Shown here: positions 39,536 to 52,001 of the stretch, piece after piece
Layout: each line of letters starts with the position of its first letter
Position numbering within the stretch: the stretch's first letter is position 1
Assembly: GCF_004379255.2 (NCBI RefSeq)
Contig: NC_056035.1
Span: forward strand, 38,816,773-38,880,772
DNA length: 64,000 bases
Source: Salvia splendens
Taxonomy: Eukaryota > Streptophyta > Magnoliopsida > Lamiales > Lamiaceae
Direction of reading: 5' to 3'
Notes under the pieces: generated by a model
Told to the model about the DNA's origin: nothing
Database searches by the model: none
What the model saw: only the letters and a program-made list of their open reading frames with translations
Program-made: the position numbers and the translations under genes

Positions 39536-39757
39536 TCCGTCCGCGATTAGAGTCTCAATTAAATTCGCCATGAATTTTTAAGAAAAATATAGTACAAATA
39601 AAAGTGAGTTTGAAGAAAATAATGAAATGTGAGTCTTATTTATATATATTAGTTTTATAATGAAATGGAAATGAAATAAGGTAGCGAAATGTGGTGTTAT
39701 TTACAATTTATAGTAAAAATAAATCGGGCCTCCTAATTGCAAATGGATCGAGATGGA
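39536..39757. mobile_element. Degraded Stowaway-like MITE
   Basis: Starts near TCCGTCCGCGATTAGAGTC and ends near GGCCTCCTAATTGCAAATGG, which are roughly inverted to each other. The interior (AAATGTGAGTCTTATTTATA, then ATTAGTTTTA) matches the copy at 56941. The terminal bases are eroded, so the exact edges are uncertain. Confidence 0.55.
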
Positions 39758-39792
39758 AAACCAGAAATCCAAATTGCGGAGAAAATATAATA

Positions 39793-40025
39793 CTTCATAT
39801 GTCCTAAAAAAATACACAAACTTGTAATTGACACATGTTTTAATGTACAACTAGTAAAGTAATAGAGAGATGATAAAAAATAAGAAAAAAGAGAGAAAAA
39901 TTAGTGGATGTAGTGTTAGCGGATTTTGAGTCCACAATATTAGTAGTGTATAATTTGTTAAAAAAAATCGTACTTAGACTTTGTCTAATTTAGGGGACTA
40001 TTTTACTTTTTTTAGGACGGCGGAG
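39793..40025. mobile_element. Stowaway-like MITE (233 bp)
   Basis: The left end CTTCATATGTCCTAAAAAAA is mirrored by the right TTTTTTTAGGACGGCGGAG. A TA precedes the left end; the right flank reads AT, so one target copy has mutated or the edge is off by a base. Confidence 0.6.
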
Positions 40026-40105
40026 ATCGTTTGTATAATAAGTTGATCATAAGAAAATGAAAATAAAACACTCATTTGAAGTATACTCCATCTCTCCACT
40101 ATTAA

Positions 40106-40726
40106 GAGCATTCGCAGCGGTGCTCGCTGACAAGGACGACGTTCGTGCCGCTGGCGCGGCTAACCCCTGCTCGCCGCTGTGCTCTTGCCGCTGGCACGGC
40201 GCTGCTCGATGCATCGAGCACGTCCGTGCCGCTGAGTAGCTGACGTGGCGGCGCCTGATTGGCCAACGGCAATGCCGTTGGCAATTTCATTTTTTTTAAA
40301 AAAAAAATCGGATTTAATTTAAAAAATTCGAATTAAATAAACAAATATTTTCCCTCTTCCCAATAAATTATATCCGTTTTCTCCCCACTTTTAATTTATT
40401 TTTCATTTTTTTAGCCTTTAATTATGTATTTTTTATTTTTAGGATTATAATTATGTAATTTTTAATTTTTAGTATTTTAATTATGTAATTTTTATTTTTT
40501 TTGTAATTTATAATAGTATTTCGGATATTTTTAATGCATTTTAAGATTGTGGAAATGTTTTTATTTAAATTGAATAATAGAATGGTGGGACCTTTGAGCA
40601 TGTCATTGCGGAAGAGCATGGATGTAGGTGTTGTGCTCTTGCCTAAGAGCATAGAGTAAAAAAGTAATAAAAGTGGGTTCGGGCCCACATCCGTGCTCTT
40701 TGGCAAGAGCACGGATGGGGATGCTC
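40106..40726. mobile_element. Harbinger-type MITE (621 bp)
   Basis: Left end GAGCATTCGCAGCGGTGCTC and right end GAGCACGGATGGGGATGCTC are imperfect inverses, flanked by TAA on both sides (40103-40105 and 40727-40729). The left end is GC-rich with repeated CGTGCCGCTG and CTCGCTG phrases, the centre AT-rich. Its interior does not resemble the 12.7 and 55.5 kb family, so it is a separate family with similar termini. Confidence 0.87.
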
Positions 40727-40729
40727 TAA

Positions 40730-42450
40730 GTGTCATACTCCACTTGGGATTGACACGAGATTTAAAAATATTTCCTCCACATAGATGTTACATTTTTCTT
40801 GTCATACGGAAGATAGAACATTTTATTTTTTAGAAAAATATACACTATTATTAATATATTTAGCAATATTATCTTCTTATTTTCTTATTAATGCATGCAG
40901 CTATTTTTTCCGTTCTAAATATGACAAAATATTTAATGAGATAATATATTTTTTTCTTTAAGAAAAGTGTAGTGATAGCTCCTAAATCATGGTTATAAAT
41001 TATAATGACTTGAAGTCTCTAGCACACAAATAGTCAAATTTAGTATAAAATTTAACAAGAGGCATGTGATCACTAGAGCCATTTTACAAAAGAGGCAAAT
41101 TCAATAAATTGACTGGTGAACTAATTTGTTATTTAAGGGAGCTTAATATCAAATCAAAGCAATACATGCAATTAGGATTGTTATACTTGGTTGGATACAA
41201 TTTCCCCTCTACTTCCTTACCTTGACTGATAAACATGTCTTTTTAAATACTATTATTGGTGATACTATTTTATTTTTTAGAAAATACTAATAATGGTCAA
41301 TGGTTATAGCATTGGATACCAGCCCTTTAACAGGTAATGGACATAATTAATCGTTTAAATAATAAATGTAACATCTGGTTATATTATACTACATAAATAT
41401 AATATGCTAACTGTAAACACTAACTGCAATTGCCCTTGGTAGTCAACATCGACGTAATATAAATAAATATTACGCTAATTTAAATTAATTCTATAATCAT
41501 AAATCGGTATGGTTAACTTCAAATGTAAGATAGAATCACACGGAAGATTAACTCTAATTAAAAAAATTAAAAAAGCTAAAACAGTACCAAACAAAAGTAA
41601 AATATTGACTTACGACTAGGATTTTTCAAAATGGTTTTTTCAGAAATAAAATCCTAGTACTACTAACAATGGTGTACGAAAAAAAGATCAAAATTTTAAA
41701 TTCACTGGTGTAAAATAAAGGTAAACTTAATTGTTTTAGTGTACTATCTCGTAAATGATATTGATTGAGGCGCATAAATTAAGTTATTCAAAGTCATCAA
41801 ATATTGGTGAAGCCAATAAATTGCCCTTTACATTTTTGTAAATAAAATAATTGTGTTCCTTTGTAGGGACACCAGATATAGATAACTCTAAATAAATTCA
41901 AATTTCATTGTTTGCCCAATCTCCAAACTTCAAAAATATACTTAATATTTGACCAAATGAATATCACACGATTCACACGTATAGTACAAGCAATGCATGC
42001 AAAAATTATGAATTTAAATAATGTAAGAGTACATAATATACATATCATCTCTATCATAATTTTTAAAAAACTTGTATACGTCTTCATATACAGATATACG
42101 ACTAAACTATTTTTATATAAATTCTTACCTCAGTTAATGTTCCTTAATTATGAGACCTCGAATATATTTCGTTTGTAGCTTTTTCTAAACAGTTTTTTTT
42201 TTGCATATTTTAGCAATCTGATGTTATTTTCGTCTTATTAAATATAAAAAAAACATACTCAAAAATCGTCTAGATTGGCTATACTAAGTTTGTCAGTCAA
42301 TGGAACCTTTGCGTCTTAAAAGCCTCAAACAGCAACATCAAGGCTCTCAAAGCCAAAAACAGACACTAACCCGAAACGAAGGTCTACCTGCCATAGCAAA
42401 CCCACGAACATACCTTATTGTGTGTTTCGTGCACTCATCCAAGCCATCCA
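40730..42450. other. AT-rich spacer
   Basis: No gene is supported. The frames at 41905-42178 lie opposite each other and look random. Confidence 0.5.
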
Positions 42451-42880
42451 TCACCAGACATGGCGCAAAGGGGACGTCCGAGCACCAACCTTTAATCCAA
42501 ATTCCCATTCACCATAAAAGACATCTCTTCTCGAACTCACAATTGGGTTTGAAGTTCTGAAAAAAAACATTTTATTTCTAATATCCCAAATCGACCATGC
42601 AATAAGATAAAACAAGGACATCCACATCTTCTTGTCAGATCTTTTGAAGGGAGCACTAAGCAATGAAAGTAAGCATGCCTTTGGTTCTTTAGGAAGTCAT
42701 AGGGAAATGCCCCAACAGTTGCAGAAAAATACCAAAAGGTACTAGATCGCTTGCGGCAAAAGAAGAGGTGCTCAATCGTTTCTGATTCTTCCTTGCACAA
42801 CGTACATCGATCATCTTCGATCATGGCCGCTCCTAGTCGGGGCCAATCTCTCTTTTGTGTTTAGCCTTCATAATTCATTA
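42451..42880 (-). pseudogene. LINE reverse transcriptase 3' fragment with zf-RVT domain
   Basis: On the minus strand the frame from 42824 reads DDRCTLCKEESETIEHLFF, the zinc-binding zf-RVT motif at the C-terminus of plant LINE-type reverse transcriptases. It continues in that frame to about 42660. A frameshift moves the conserved continuation (SLFYLIAWSIWDIRNKMFFF) into the frame 42663-42451. Only this terminal piece survives; no RT core, so it is a dead fragment. Confidence 0.75.
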
Positions 42881-43603
42881 CTTATAAGTTTCGTTCAAAA
42901 AATAATTTTACCGACAGTCACTAATGCTGTCTTTTAAGGACCAGTTGACCCTAACTAAAAAGATAATAACAATTATGTTATGAAATGAATAATGGGAATG
43001 GGATATCATCTAGTGGACGAGTAGTAAGAAATAAGGGATCATAGGTATCTTTAATAGTATATTATATAGAATAGGGTTATTAATTAAAATCTGAAATAAT
43101 ATGTAATACTCGTATTTGGAGTGTAGGTTACAAATTAGGGGAATAAATTAAATATTTCCATATGAAATCAATACGCTATGGCAAAATACGGAGTACTAGT
43201 TAGTATAGTATCAATTGAAGAAACAACTTTTAAAACAAATTAATAACTAGTACTCCGTATTTGCTTAAAAACCATAGAAAGCAAGCTAGTGATAATAAAT
43301 AGCCACATTTTAATTGTCCACACAAAACCCTTTTAAATTATTTAAAAAATACTTTTGTAAAATAAAATTTGAGATTTTAAACTATTAGGAATAAATTATT
43401 AAATACATTAAATAGTATTCAAAATATTAATTAAAATTATTTATATATCTATATTGGCATGGAGATAAGAGATTCGTTGTAAAAAATTTAAGAGAGACTC
43501 ATATAAATTGCCGTAAAATCATACTAATAGTAATTGAATCAATTCTGCTTTTCAGGAAAGAATTAAAGGCCATCAATAGGTCGTTGGCAAGTATATAAAA
43601 GTT
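42881..43603. other. AT-rich spacer
   Basis: No gene or repeat of note is visible between the LINE fragment and the Mutator-like element. Confidence 0.5.
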
Positions 43604-44794
43604 GAATAATGTTTTGGAGACATAATGTCTAAGACATAATGAGGTTAAAATGGTAATTATATATTATGTGGTATTTTTAATTAAAATTTTATTTTATGTG
43701 TTTACTTTACTACCCCTATATTAATTTATTTATTTATTACACCTATAACCTATTTAAGGATATAAATGTAGATTATGCATATATTATGCATGCATTTAAT
43801 AAACACGTGAATTATATATACGATTTTAAAATATGACTGGATAATATTTTTTTATCTATTCCCCTTTTATTGCATTTATTTAAAGAAAATTTTAATATAT
43901 AGAGTAGTACAATTTTACTACCAAATAAAAAATATTGGATTTCTTTACAAATTAGTTTTATAAATTTTAGTTTAAAATTACTAACTAAAAAAAGATATTA
44001 TTAATGGAGCTTATGATTCTTCATTTTCTTAATTCTTAATATAATTAGTTGATGTACGATATATTAAATAATCTAAAATGAGAAAAGTTGATTCATCCAA
44101 TTATTTTCGTATTAAAAAATACAATAATTTTTTTATTTTTGAAACGTTATAAAGTTAACTTTCTAAGCATAATTTTATAGAGTCGAAAACAAATATTACA
44201 TGTGATAAAAGTTAAGAAAATTAATACAAAAATACAAAAGATAATGCAAATAAATGATTCATCATAATAACTACTACTATTATTTAATCATACAATTCAA
44301 ATTTGAATAAGAAATTTAACAAAAAAAATAATAAAACCGGCTATGAAAGTATAACATAAAAAAGAAAATAACTCATAATTAAATTATCAACTGATTATAT
44401 AAAAAATTATTTGAAAAAATAATAATAGATGAAGCTATCAAATTATTTTATTATTAAATAATACTTTAGTATGTATTTTGTTAATTACTACTATAGTAAC
44501 TAATTTATAATCTAAATTCATGATTTTTAAATAAATAAAATAGTATAAAATTAACATGAAAAAAATGATGTGTAAACATATAAAAAGTTTCGAGCATGAT
44601 TGTAGTCTATCTCTAATCAAATCAATAAATATGCATTTAGATAAAGATATTTAATTTGATTTAATATTCCTTAATTAGATTTGTATCCATTTAACATGAT
44701 ATTGGATAAAGTAGTCATAATAAAAAATATATCTATGTCAAAATGCCATAAGGATATTATGGCATGGAGACATTATGTCTCTAAATCACTACCC
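43604..44794. mobile_element. Mutator-like non-autonomous element (1191 bp)
   Basis: The first 27 bases (GAATAATGTTTTGGAGACAT and on to AATGTCT) are inverted at the right end as GGGTAGTGATTTAGAGACAT and on, with GAGACATAATGTCT identical. The 9-bp flank ATAAAAGTT is the same on both sides (43595-43603 and 44795-44803), as expected for a Mutator-type target duplication. The interior is extremely AT-rich with no transposase. Confidence 0.75.
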
Positions 44795-45274
44795 ATAAAA
44801 GTTACAACAACTTTTCTATGATAACAAAATAAAAGTAGCTTTAATTTAAGGAGGTTAATTTCATTTAATAAAATTTGCCTTTTATTCTTTGAGACATTTA
44901 TCTCTCCGGTTGTTATTTGTTGTATACTTTCAATTATGAGGGTAGCCACCTTACTAAATAGTACATCTCGCTTTTGCAAAATTCTATTAGAATATGTTAT
45001 TACAAGTGAGCGAATTAAAAAGTTCATCGATTATTGGTAGTTTGCATAACTTAGGTGCATGGTTAAATTTAAATTAAAATAAATTTATTAATCCGCCCAA
45101 CCCCTAACTCATTTTCTCTTATATCAGGTTTTAAAATTTATAGTATTATTCCTTTACATAAATATGCTCTCGTTGCCTTCACAAAGATATATGTTGAATT
45201 TATCCGCCCAACCCCTAACTCATCTATCTGTGTTGAATTTATTCACACAATATATATATTATTTTATTTACTAA

Positions 45275-46907
45275 GGGCATCAGCAGTGGGGCGCCCTATG
45301 GCGCACTACGTCATCAATTTTATCCTCCTTCCCCCCACCTGCAGTGGGGCGCCCTAAGGCGCGCCACATCATCATTTTATTGTTTTGTTTAATTAATTTA
45401 AATGTTTTCAAATAACAAGTAAATAAAAAACGTCTAAATAACAAATGGCGACGCATTAATAAAAAAAAGTTACACCATTCAACTTACTAAAAAAACAACT
45501 AAGTCGGTGCAATTCCCAACTTCCGACGCAGCTCATCGATTAACGCCCGGAGATATTCGGCTTCGTCGGGGTCGGTACACTTCTTGAGGGCATTGTGCGT
45601 CTGCAATAACGTCCTCGCCATCGACGTTTTGCCAACGACTCAAACGCGGTGGCCGTCTGGGTCGGGAGCGTTTCCGGGAGGTCGCGGCCGCCTTCCCCTT
45701 GGCCTTCGCAGCCTTGACGCCGGGAGGACACCGGTGTTCCGGAACTCCCTTCATCCACGTACGTCCGGTTGAGGTCAACCGGGTGATTGCCGTTGCCGCT
45801 GCTCGTGTAATCACCAGCTTCGGTGGTCTTCGTCCTCTTCGGCGCACCAGTGTGCAGAATTCCACCTTGGAACTTCTGCTTGTCCCTCAAGAGCGCCCAG
45901 ATGGCCTCATGCTTGAAGTCGCCGTACATCGACCGGTACGACAACAGCGCTTTAGGGCGCACGTGGCTCAAGCTCTCGCCGCTCCCCTGTGCCCGCGTGA
46001 ACTTCTCGAACTCCGCCGCGTACAAGTTCACTTGCTTCTTCACTTGATCTCAGTGCTTGCGGAGTTGCTCACGTTTGCGCTTGTAAGCGGTCAGCGGCTT
46101 GGCCTAATTGTAGATGCCGGCGATGCGCTCCCAGTACGCGACCTGCCTCTGGTTGTTCGCGAAAATTGGGTCTTTCGATATATCTACCCAACACCGGGCC
46201 AAAATGAGGGTTTCGTCGTCGGTGTAGTTCGTACGGCCGTGGGCGTACTCATCGCAATTTTCGGGAGGCGGCAACTTCTGCGCCCACTGCCGGTTCCGCT
46301 TCTTTTTGGCTAGGGCGGAAGCGGTCGCGGCGGGTTCGGGATCGGCCGCTGCGGCGTCACGGCGGGAGGGAGCGCTTGGTCGGTTTGGAGACGGCTCCAT
46401 GTCAGACAACCCGTACGATTCCGTACTGAAATCGGGATCGTACTGGGTGTCGGCGTCGAACGAACGATATTCGCCGGGTTCTGTACCCGGCCAACGCGCC
46501 TCTCCGCTAAACATAGGACTATTGGGACTTGAATCTATTTCGTAGTAATTATGTAAATGTAATAAGTTTCGAAAGTGAAATCGTGAAATGAAATTACAAA
46601 TGAACTCTATTTATAAAAAAACGAAACCGCGTGCCATCGTCCGCGTCGATCGTCCGCGTAGCCCACAGTGGGCCGGACGATGGGGCGGACGATGGCCTAT
46701 CGTCCGCGGCCATCGTTCGTGTAGGCCGCAATGGGGCAGACGATGGCGCGGACGATGGGCATCGTCCGCGCTATACTCCGCCCCCTTAGTATAGGGCACG
46801 ACGATCGTCCGCGGCCTATGTCACGCACCCGCAATGGGGCTGAAGATGGCGGGCGCGGACGATGCGCGCCATCGGGCGTGCCATCGTCCGCCCCATTGCG
46901 GATGGCC
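45275..46907 (-). mobile_element. PIF/Harbinger-type element, copy 2 (1633 bp)
   Basis: Ends GGGCATCAGCAGTGGGGCG and, inverted on the right, GGCCATCCGCAATGGGGCGG correspond to copy 1. The flanks are TAA on the left and TTA on the right, an imperfect duplication. It encodes the same Myb-like protein on the minus strand, interrupted by stops, and no transposase. Next to the right end (about 46625-46905) is a dense array of GACGATGG and ATCGTCCGCG repeats. Confidence 0.82.
45540..46514 (-). pseudogene. Broken PIF/Harbinger Myb-like ORF, copy 2
   Basis: The reading starts MFSGEARWPGTEPGEYRSFD at 46514 (an upstream in-frame ATG near 46535 would match copy 1). The Myb/SANT-like part (YTDDETLILARCWVDISKDP) leads to an in-frame TAG at 46104-46106, where copy 1 has Glu. 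A second in-frame TGA near 46051 stands where copy 1 has Trp. The frame then runs open to 45540 through the NAM-associated part (ALLRDKQKFQGGILHTG). Two nonsense changes but few indels make this copy better preserved than the one at 4-5 kb. Confidence 0.83.
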
Positions 46908-48600
46908 TTATCCATTTTAATTCGTGCCAAACTCTTTTATTAATCACACTCAAATTTCTCATCATAATATAAACAAAGAATATCACCAAGCTAAGACTAT
47001 TAGTAATGTTTTTAGTATTTAATTCTCGTCCATTATACATATCACGAGTATTTCATTCGGATCATACTCTAGAATAACATAGTCAAATATACATGCATGT
47101 TTATGTCGATAATAATCCAGTAAAAAACATACTTGAAAGTAGAATTTATGCAATCTTGACATGACTTACACATTTTACAAATAAAATACTCCATGAAGAT
47201 GGAAAAATCTATGTGGATGCATCATGCATGTGTAAGAACAAATGATAGTATTACTATTTTGTGACAATATTTAATGTTCCATTTGCAAATCCAAAATAGT
47301 AATATTGTATACTTATTTATCATAAACTTATGAATTATGCAACCACACACTAATTTATCATAAACTTATGAATTATGCAACCACACACTAATTGAATTTA
47401 AATATACATTGCTATTTGCCTATTTGGTTTGAATAATAAGATATGATTGATAATTTAATTTAATTTAATTTAATATTGCTATATAATTAGATTCACGGTA
47501 GATAATTTGGGCTGTGCCTAACTACTTATTTAATAACTTCCAAATTGAGTTGATTATTTAAACATCATTCAGTCATACAAAATTCTCAAAACACCCACAC
47601 AGCGATTATTATTTAATTTATTTGTCCTTATCTTATGATTTTTTATGAATATAAAAAAACCCTATATTTTATATTTTTACAGTTTAATCATAATTATTCA
47701 ATTTACTAGTTTTTACTAAATATAATCAATCAATTCAGACAAAACAATATCTAAATAAGCCAATCATACCTTACGATCAATATATAAAGTAGTATACATT
47801 GTTGAGATTTTTCTGTAATTTATTAGTATTTTGTAGTCATTATTTAGTAAACAAACGACTACCGTTGGCCAAGATAGAATATACTAATATCTAACATAAA
47901 CAAATTCATGAATGGATGAACATGCCAATATATTTATCAACTAATGCATGCTTATATATATCAAAAAATGTAATCATTATCACATGTATTGCTATATTAT
48001 TTGAAGTAACAGCTTAAATAATGTCCATTTAAAAAAAAAGTAACAGCTTAAATAATGTCCATTTAAAAAAAATCTATTTTGCAACACTAATTATATACAG
48101 ATCAACGAATGAGCACCCTCACATGCCACGTACTCAATCAGCCGTGACGAAGCCACATTGTGGGGCGAGCCAAGTCCCGACAACTTTGATCTTTTAGGTG
48201 TGCTTTATTAAATTTACGTCAAAAATATAATTTTTAAATATACAAGTATTAAGTATGATTAATAATTTGTTTTATGTTGGTACTTTAATTCTACTACTAT
48301 AATTAATCCATTTCACTCTATTTTTTTAGTACTTAATAATAGTAGTATAGTAAAAATAGAAATAAGATTTTCAGAAATATATTAAAGTTTTGTAAACCAA
48401 ATTGATCATATTTCTTTTTTATTTAGAAATCATTCTTATTTTCGTTTCACATAAATTGTTTGTCATCAATCTCAAATTTAACATAAATTATTTAATCCAC
48501 AATTACATACTTTTAGTGCGCAGAGGGTTGAGGGATATCATGGTAAATTCAGATACAGGGCTAGTTAGTCATTTCACATCTGCCAAAAACAACTCAATGT
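46908..48600. other. AT-rich spacer upstream of the SAUR gene
   Basis: No gene is seen. It contains two short tandem duplications: a 38-bp unit at 47316-47391 and a 34-bp unit (AGTAACAGCTTAAATAATGT and on) at about 48005-48071. Confidence 0.6.
47316..47391. repeat. Two-copy 38-bp tandem repeat
   Basis: The unit TTTATCATAAACTTATGAAT, continuing into ATGCAACCACACAC, occurs twice in tandem with no visible differences. This points to a recent local duplication. Confidence 0.9.
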
Positions 48601-48625
48601 AAATTAGGACTCTCCAGCTGCAATT

Positions 48626-48690
48626 CTTCTTCTCTCCCTTTCCTCTCCTCTCCTCTCCTCTCCACTCCCTCTTCTCACTCTCTCTCTACA
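48626..48690 (+). promoter_or_regulatory. Pyrimidine-rich leader of the SAUR gene
   Basis: An almost pure CT tract (repeated TCCTC and TCTC) lies directly before the start codon at 48697. Such tracts are common near plant transcription starts and in 5' leaders. No clear TATA box or auxin response TGTCTC element was seen just upstream. Confidence 0.5.
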
Positions 48691-48696
48691 GTGAAA

Positions 48697-49176
48697 ATGG
48701 CCGCCGCCATAAAGAAGGTGAACATGATCACCCAAATCGTACGGCTGAGGCAGGTCGTGCAGCGCTGGAAGACAAAGAGCCTCTCGCGCCGCTCCCCTTC
48801 CTCCTCCTCCTCCGATTCCGGCGGAAGCCCTAAGTGCCGCACCCCCTCCGGCTCCCTCGCCGTCTACATCGGACCGGAGCGCTGCCGCTTCGTCATTCCG
48901 ACTCGCTTCCTCAATTTCCCGGTCTTCGTCGCCCTCCTCGACCAGGCGGAGGAGGAATTCGGCTTCCAAACCGCCGGCGGCCTCGTTCTCCTCTGCGAGC
49001 CCGCTTTTTTCTCCCAAATCCTCCGCCTCCTCGACGACGACGAGGAGCGCTTCCGCGGCCTCAGCCTCGACGATTTCATCAACATTGTCGCTGAGGTCAG
49101 CTCCGACAGCTTGTCCTGCAAAGAATCGTCGTCCTCCTACGGCTTCGCGCCGCTGCTGCACAAAACTAGGGTTTGA
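48697..49176 (+). CDS. SAUR-family auxin-responsive protein, intronless
   Basis: 159 residues in one exon. The N-terminus is basic (IKKVNMITQIVRLRQVVQRW), then a Ser-rich linker. The SAUR domain follows at about 50-130 with the core GSLAVYIGPERCRFVIPTRF, then NFPVFVALLDQAEEEFGF, and the short helix LSLDDFINIV. SAUR proteins are small plant-specific regulators; well-studied ones inhibit PP2C.D phosphatases to activate plasma-membrane proton pumps and cell expansion. The ATG at 48697 is the first in frame; the preceding GTG is not used. Codon third positions are strongly G/C-rich against AT-rich surroundings, as is usual for intronless SAUR genes. Which SAUR subgroup is not determined. Confidence 0.93.
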   Translation: MAAAIKKVNMITQIVRLRQVVQRWKTKSLSRRSPSSSSSDSGGSPKCRTPSGSLAVYIGPERCRFVIPTRFLNFPVFVALLDQAEEEFGFQTAGGLVLLCEPAFFSQILRLLDDDEERFRGLSLDDFINIVAEVSSDSLSCKESSSSYGFAPLLHKTRV

Positions 49177-51711
49177 AAAATCCCCAAATTGATCTTCGAT
49201 TTTTATTTTTGCTATGGTGGAATAGTTTTTTATTTCATTTCCCATGTTTTTAAGGATCTGACGAAACGTAGTTGCGTTGAATCCTTTTTTTAATAGCCTG
49301 ATTAATACATCCTTGAGGCCAGAGTTTTAATGGCGGATTGCTGGTAACTCAATGAGATGTCTGATTTTCTACTTTTTTTTTTTCTTCTCAGTTTAGAGGA
49401 ATGCAGATTATTTTCTGTAAGATTGTAATTGCATTATGATGAAAATGTAGTTTATGGGAATGGAAAAATCTGATCTTGATTGATTGATCTATGAAATTAG
49501 AAAATTAATATTGGATGTTGTCATGTTGCAGTGATTAAATCTTGAGAATTTTATGAAAAGATTCAACCCTCCATTACTATTGTTAATTACAGCTATAATT
49601 ATATCTTAATCATCTCAATATTAACAATAATTTACTGCTACTCCTAAATATTAAATAATATCAATTATATTTTTTAAAATAGAAATTATTGTAATACTAA
49701 TATATTGGATTCTTTTTGTTAAAAGTGAAGCTTAATAGAATAAATTGAAATTCGTTGCCAATATTTTCTAATATAATCAAATCAAAATAATGAAATTGAT
49801 TAAATAAATAGAGAAAGACGAATACTGGTATCTAAGTTCATGAAAAATAATTTTATTATTTCATTATCTTTATCTTTTTGATAATTTATTAATTTTACAT
49901 AAAAATTGGTGTTATTTACTATTATAACTATTTTTATGGACGAACAATATTTATTTGATCGGATTTCCGATAATGACTAATGAGGTGTGATCAATTTCGA
50001 TGTCAATTATTTGAAGAAATAAAAAACACGCAATAATGACATATTATAGCCCCACTTCAAATTTAAATTAAACAAAAAAAGTAGTCATTCATAATTTAGC
50101 TTTTTACTCTTTTATAAAGACAATGTTATTTATTTAAGGCTGTAGATTTTTTTTAATAATTGATTTGTATATTGAAGTTTCAATCTTTATTAGTAAGTTT
50201 GACATTTATTCAAATAACTTTTGAAGATTTATTTTGTTGTTCGACTTTACGTTATTTTTCTTTTCAATAGTTATTCGATTTCGTAAAAATCTAAAATTTA
50301 CTAAATTAAGTTTTATATTACTACTAACATATTAATTCTAAGTACTTTTTAAAGTTAACCATTTTCTAAATTATTGTCAAAACAATAAATATATGCTATA
50401 TTAATTTATTTTAAATTAGTTATTATTTTGTGTGAATTTGCCTTCCTTTTATCTTATAATTAATTTCTAAAATAAATGAGTGACTGCCAGAGATGTAAAA
50501 TGATTAAAAGTTGTCGTTAATCAATTACTACTAGTACTATTTTCTTTTAAGAAAGATCTTGTCGTTAATCTATCGTTATGCCCGGTAGTTTATATAGGAA
50601 GTAATTTATTTTGAGTAAGAGAAAAAAATACTAAAATTAGTCAAAAATCGAAACGTGTTTATATAAGTATATATGTGGTCAAAAATATACTGTAATTAAG
50701 TAACTTTTTACTTAAATGTTAGGAGTATACTGTATTAAATTCTACAAATTATGGTACGAACCTATCAAAATATTGAACAGCACAAATCTATCAAAAAATT
50801 CAAAATCTCAAGACCTATCTCATCCTTCACAATCACAATCCAAAATTTATTACTATGAGATTATCCAATACTAAATTGAATTTTATTTTAAATCATTTTT
50901 AACATGTTAAGATCACTTGAGACGTTGTACAAACAAAAATTCAAATAATTTTTCTTCACAAAAATGTGTCATATCGTCGGCAATTTTATTTAAAAATAAT
51001 ATAAATCTGCATGTTAAATCATTGAACCTTAAAAGCAGCAATTACCAATTTAAAAATAAAATAAAATAAAATTTATAGTCATTCTTCCAAACAATACTGA
51101 AAAACGGTCGAAAATTTTAACTTTCAGTTTTCTCGAACGCGCATTTCTCGTTTATGCACATTTTGTCAGCCTCTGTTTATATTGGAAAATAAAATTAAAC
51201 TCTACAGCTTTATATGCTCACGAGATTCCACCTAAAATGGATTCAAATCTATCGAATAAGGTCGTGACAAAATATTCTGTTGGACATATAGATTGACAAA
51301 AAAACAGCTGCTTAATTATACACTTTTACTTTATGATGTGTCATTTATATTTTAATACTCTCCCTCAGGCCTCAGTCAATCTGCCAATAATCGTTTTATC
51401 TTTTGGATGCTCGAATTTTAAGAATTAAAATAAATTATTAAAGTTATAGTTCTCATTTTTATATTTTAATTATATACTCTGTATATTAAAATGAAATGTA
51501 TTAGTAGTATAATGTATGGAATAATCATCGTATATACCATTAATTTTTATTTTTATGGCAGATTATAAAATCATAAATAATTCCATAAATTCCATAACCA
51601 ATGTATTAAAATTCATACATTAACTGCTTATTCAATCGATTATTTTCATAGGTATATTATATTTATAAGTGAATTTGATCACATCATCCCCACAAAAAAT
51701 TATGAAATATG
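49177..51711. other. SAUR 3' region and AT-rich spacer
   Basis: The first 250-300 bp are probably SAUR 3' untranslated region. The rest is AT-rich with no supported gene. Confidence 0.5.
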
Positions 51712-51922
51712 AGCTCCTAATGTCTTGAAACTTTTAAAAATTTTATATTTTTTCCATAAATTTTGAACTTCGCATATAATTTCACAGATTTAAATAGTTG
51801 TTTAATTTTTCCCACTAGCGACAAAATTCATCTACAACTATTTAAGTTCGTGATATTATATTTGAAGTTTAAAATTTGTGGAAAAAATACACATTTTTGA
51901 AAAATTTCATAATATTAGATAT
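51712..51922. repeat. Imperfect foldback MITE (about 210 bp)
   Basis: The left arm (TGTCTTGAAACTTTTAAAAA, with TTTTTTCCATAAATTTTGAA and ending ATTTAAATAGTTGT) is repeated in inverted form on the right (ACAACTATTTAAG and GTGGAAAAAATACAC). The arms are about 80-90 bp at roughly 80 percent match by eye. No target duplication was recognised. Confidence 0.65.
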
Positions 51923-52001
51923 TAATATCCCCAAAATTAGTTTCACTGTTAATACACTTTGCCTCTTTAAATGAAATAGAGATCGTCATTGAATATTAGG
52001 A

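Noticed and set aside
46588..46943. Several Arg/Pro-rich frames on both strands
   Set aside because: They are caused by the GC-rich repeat array at the Harbinger end; no start context or domain.
48604..49245. 213-residue Glu/Ala-rich minus-strand frame
   Set aside because: It is the antisense of the GC-rich SAUR gene, whose sense strand shows clear family conservation.
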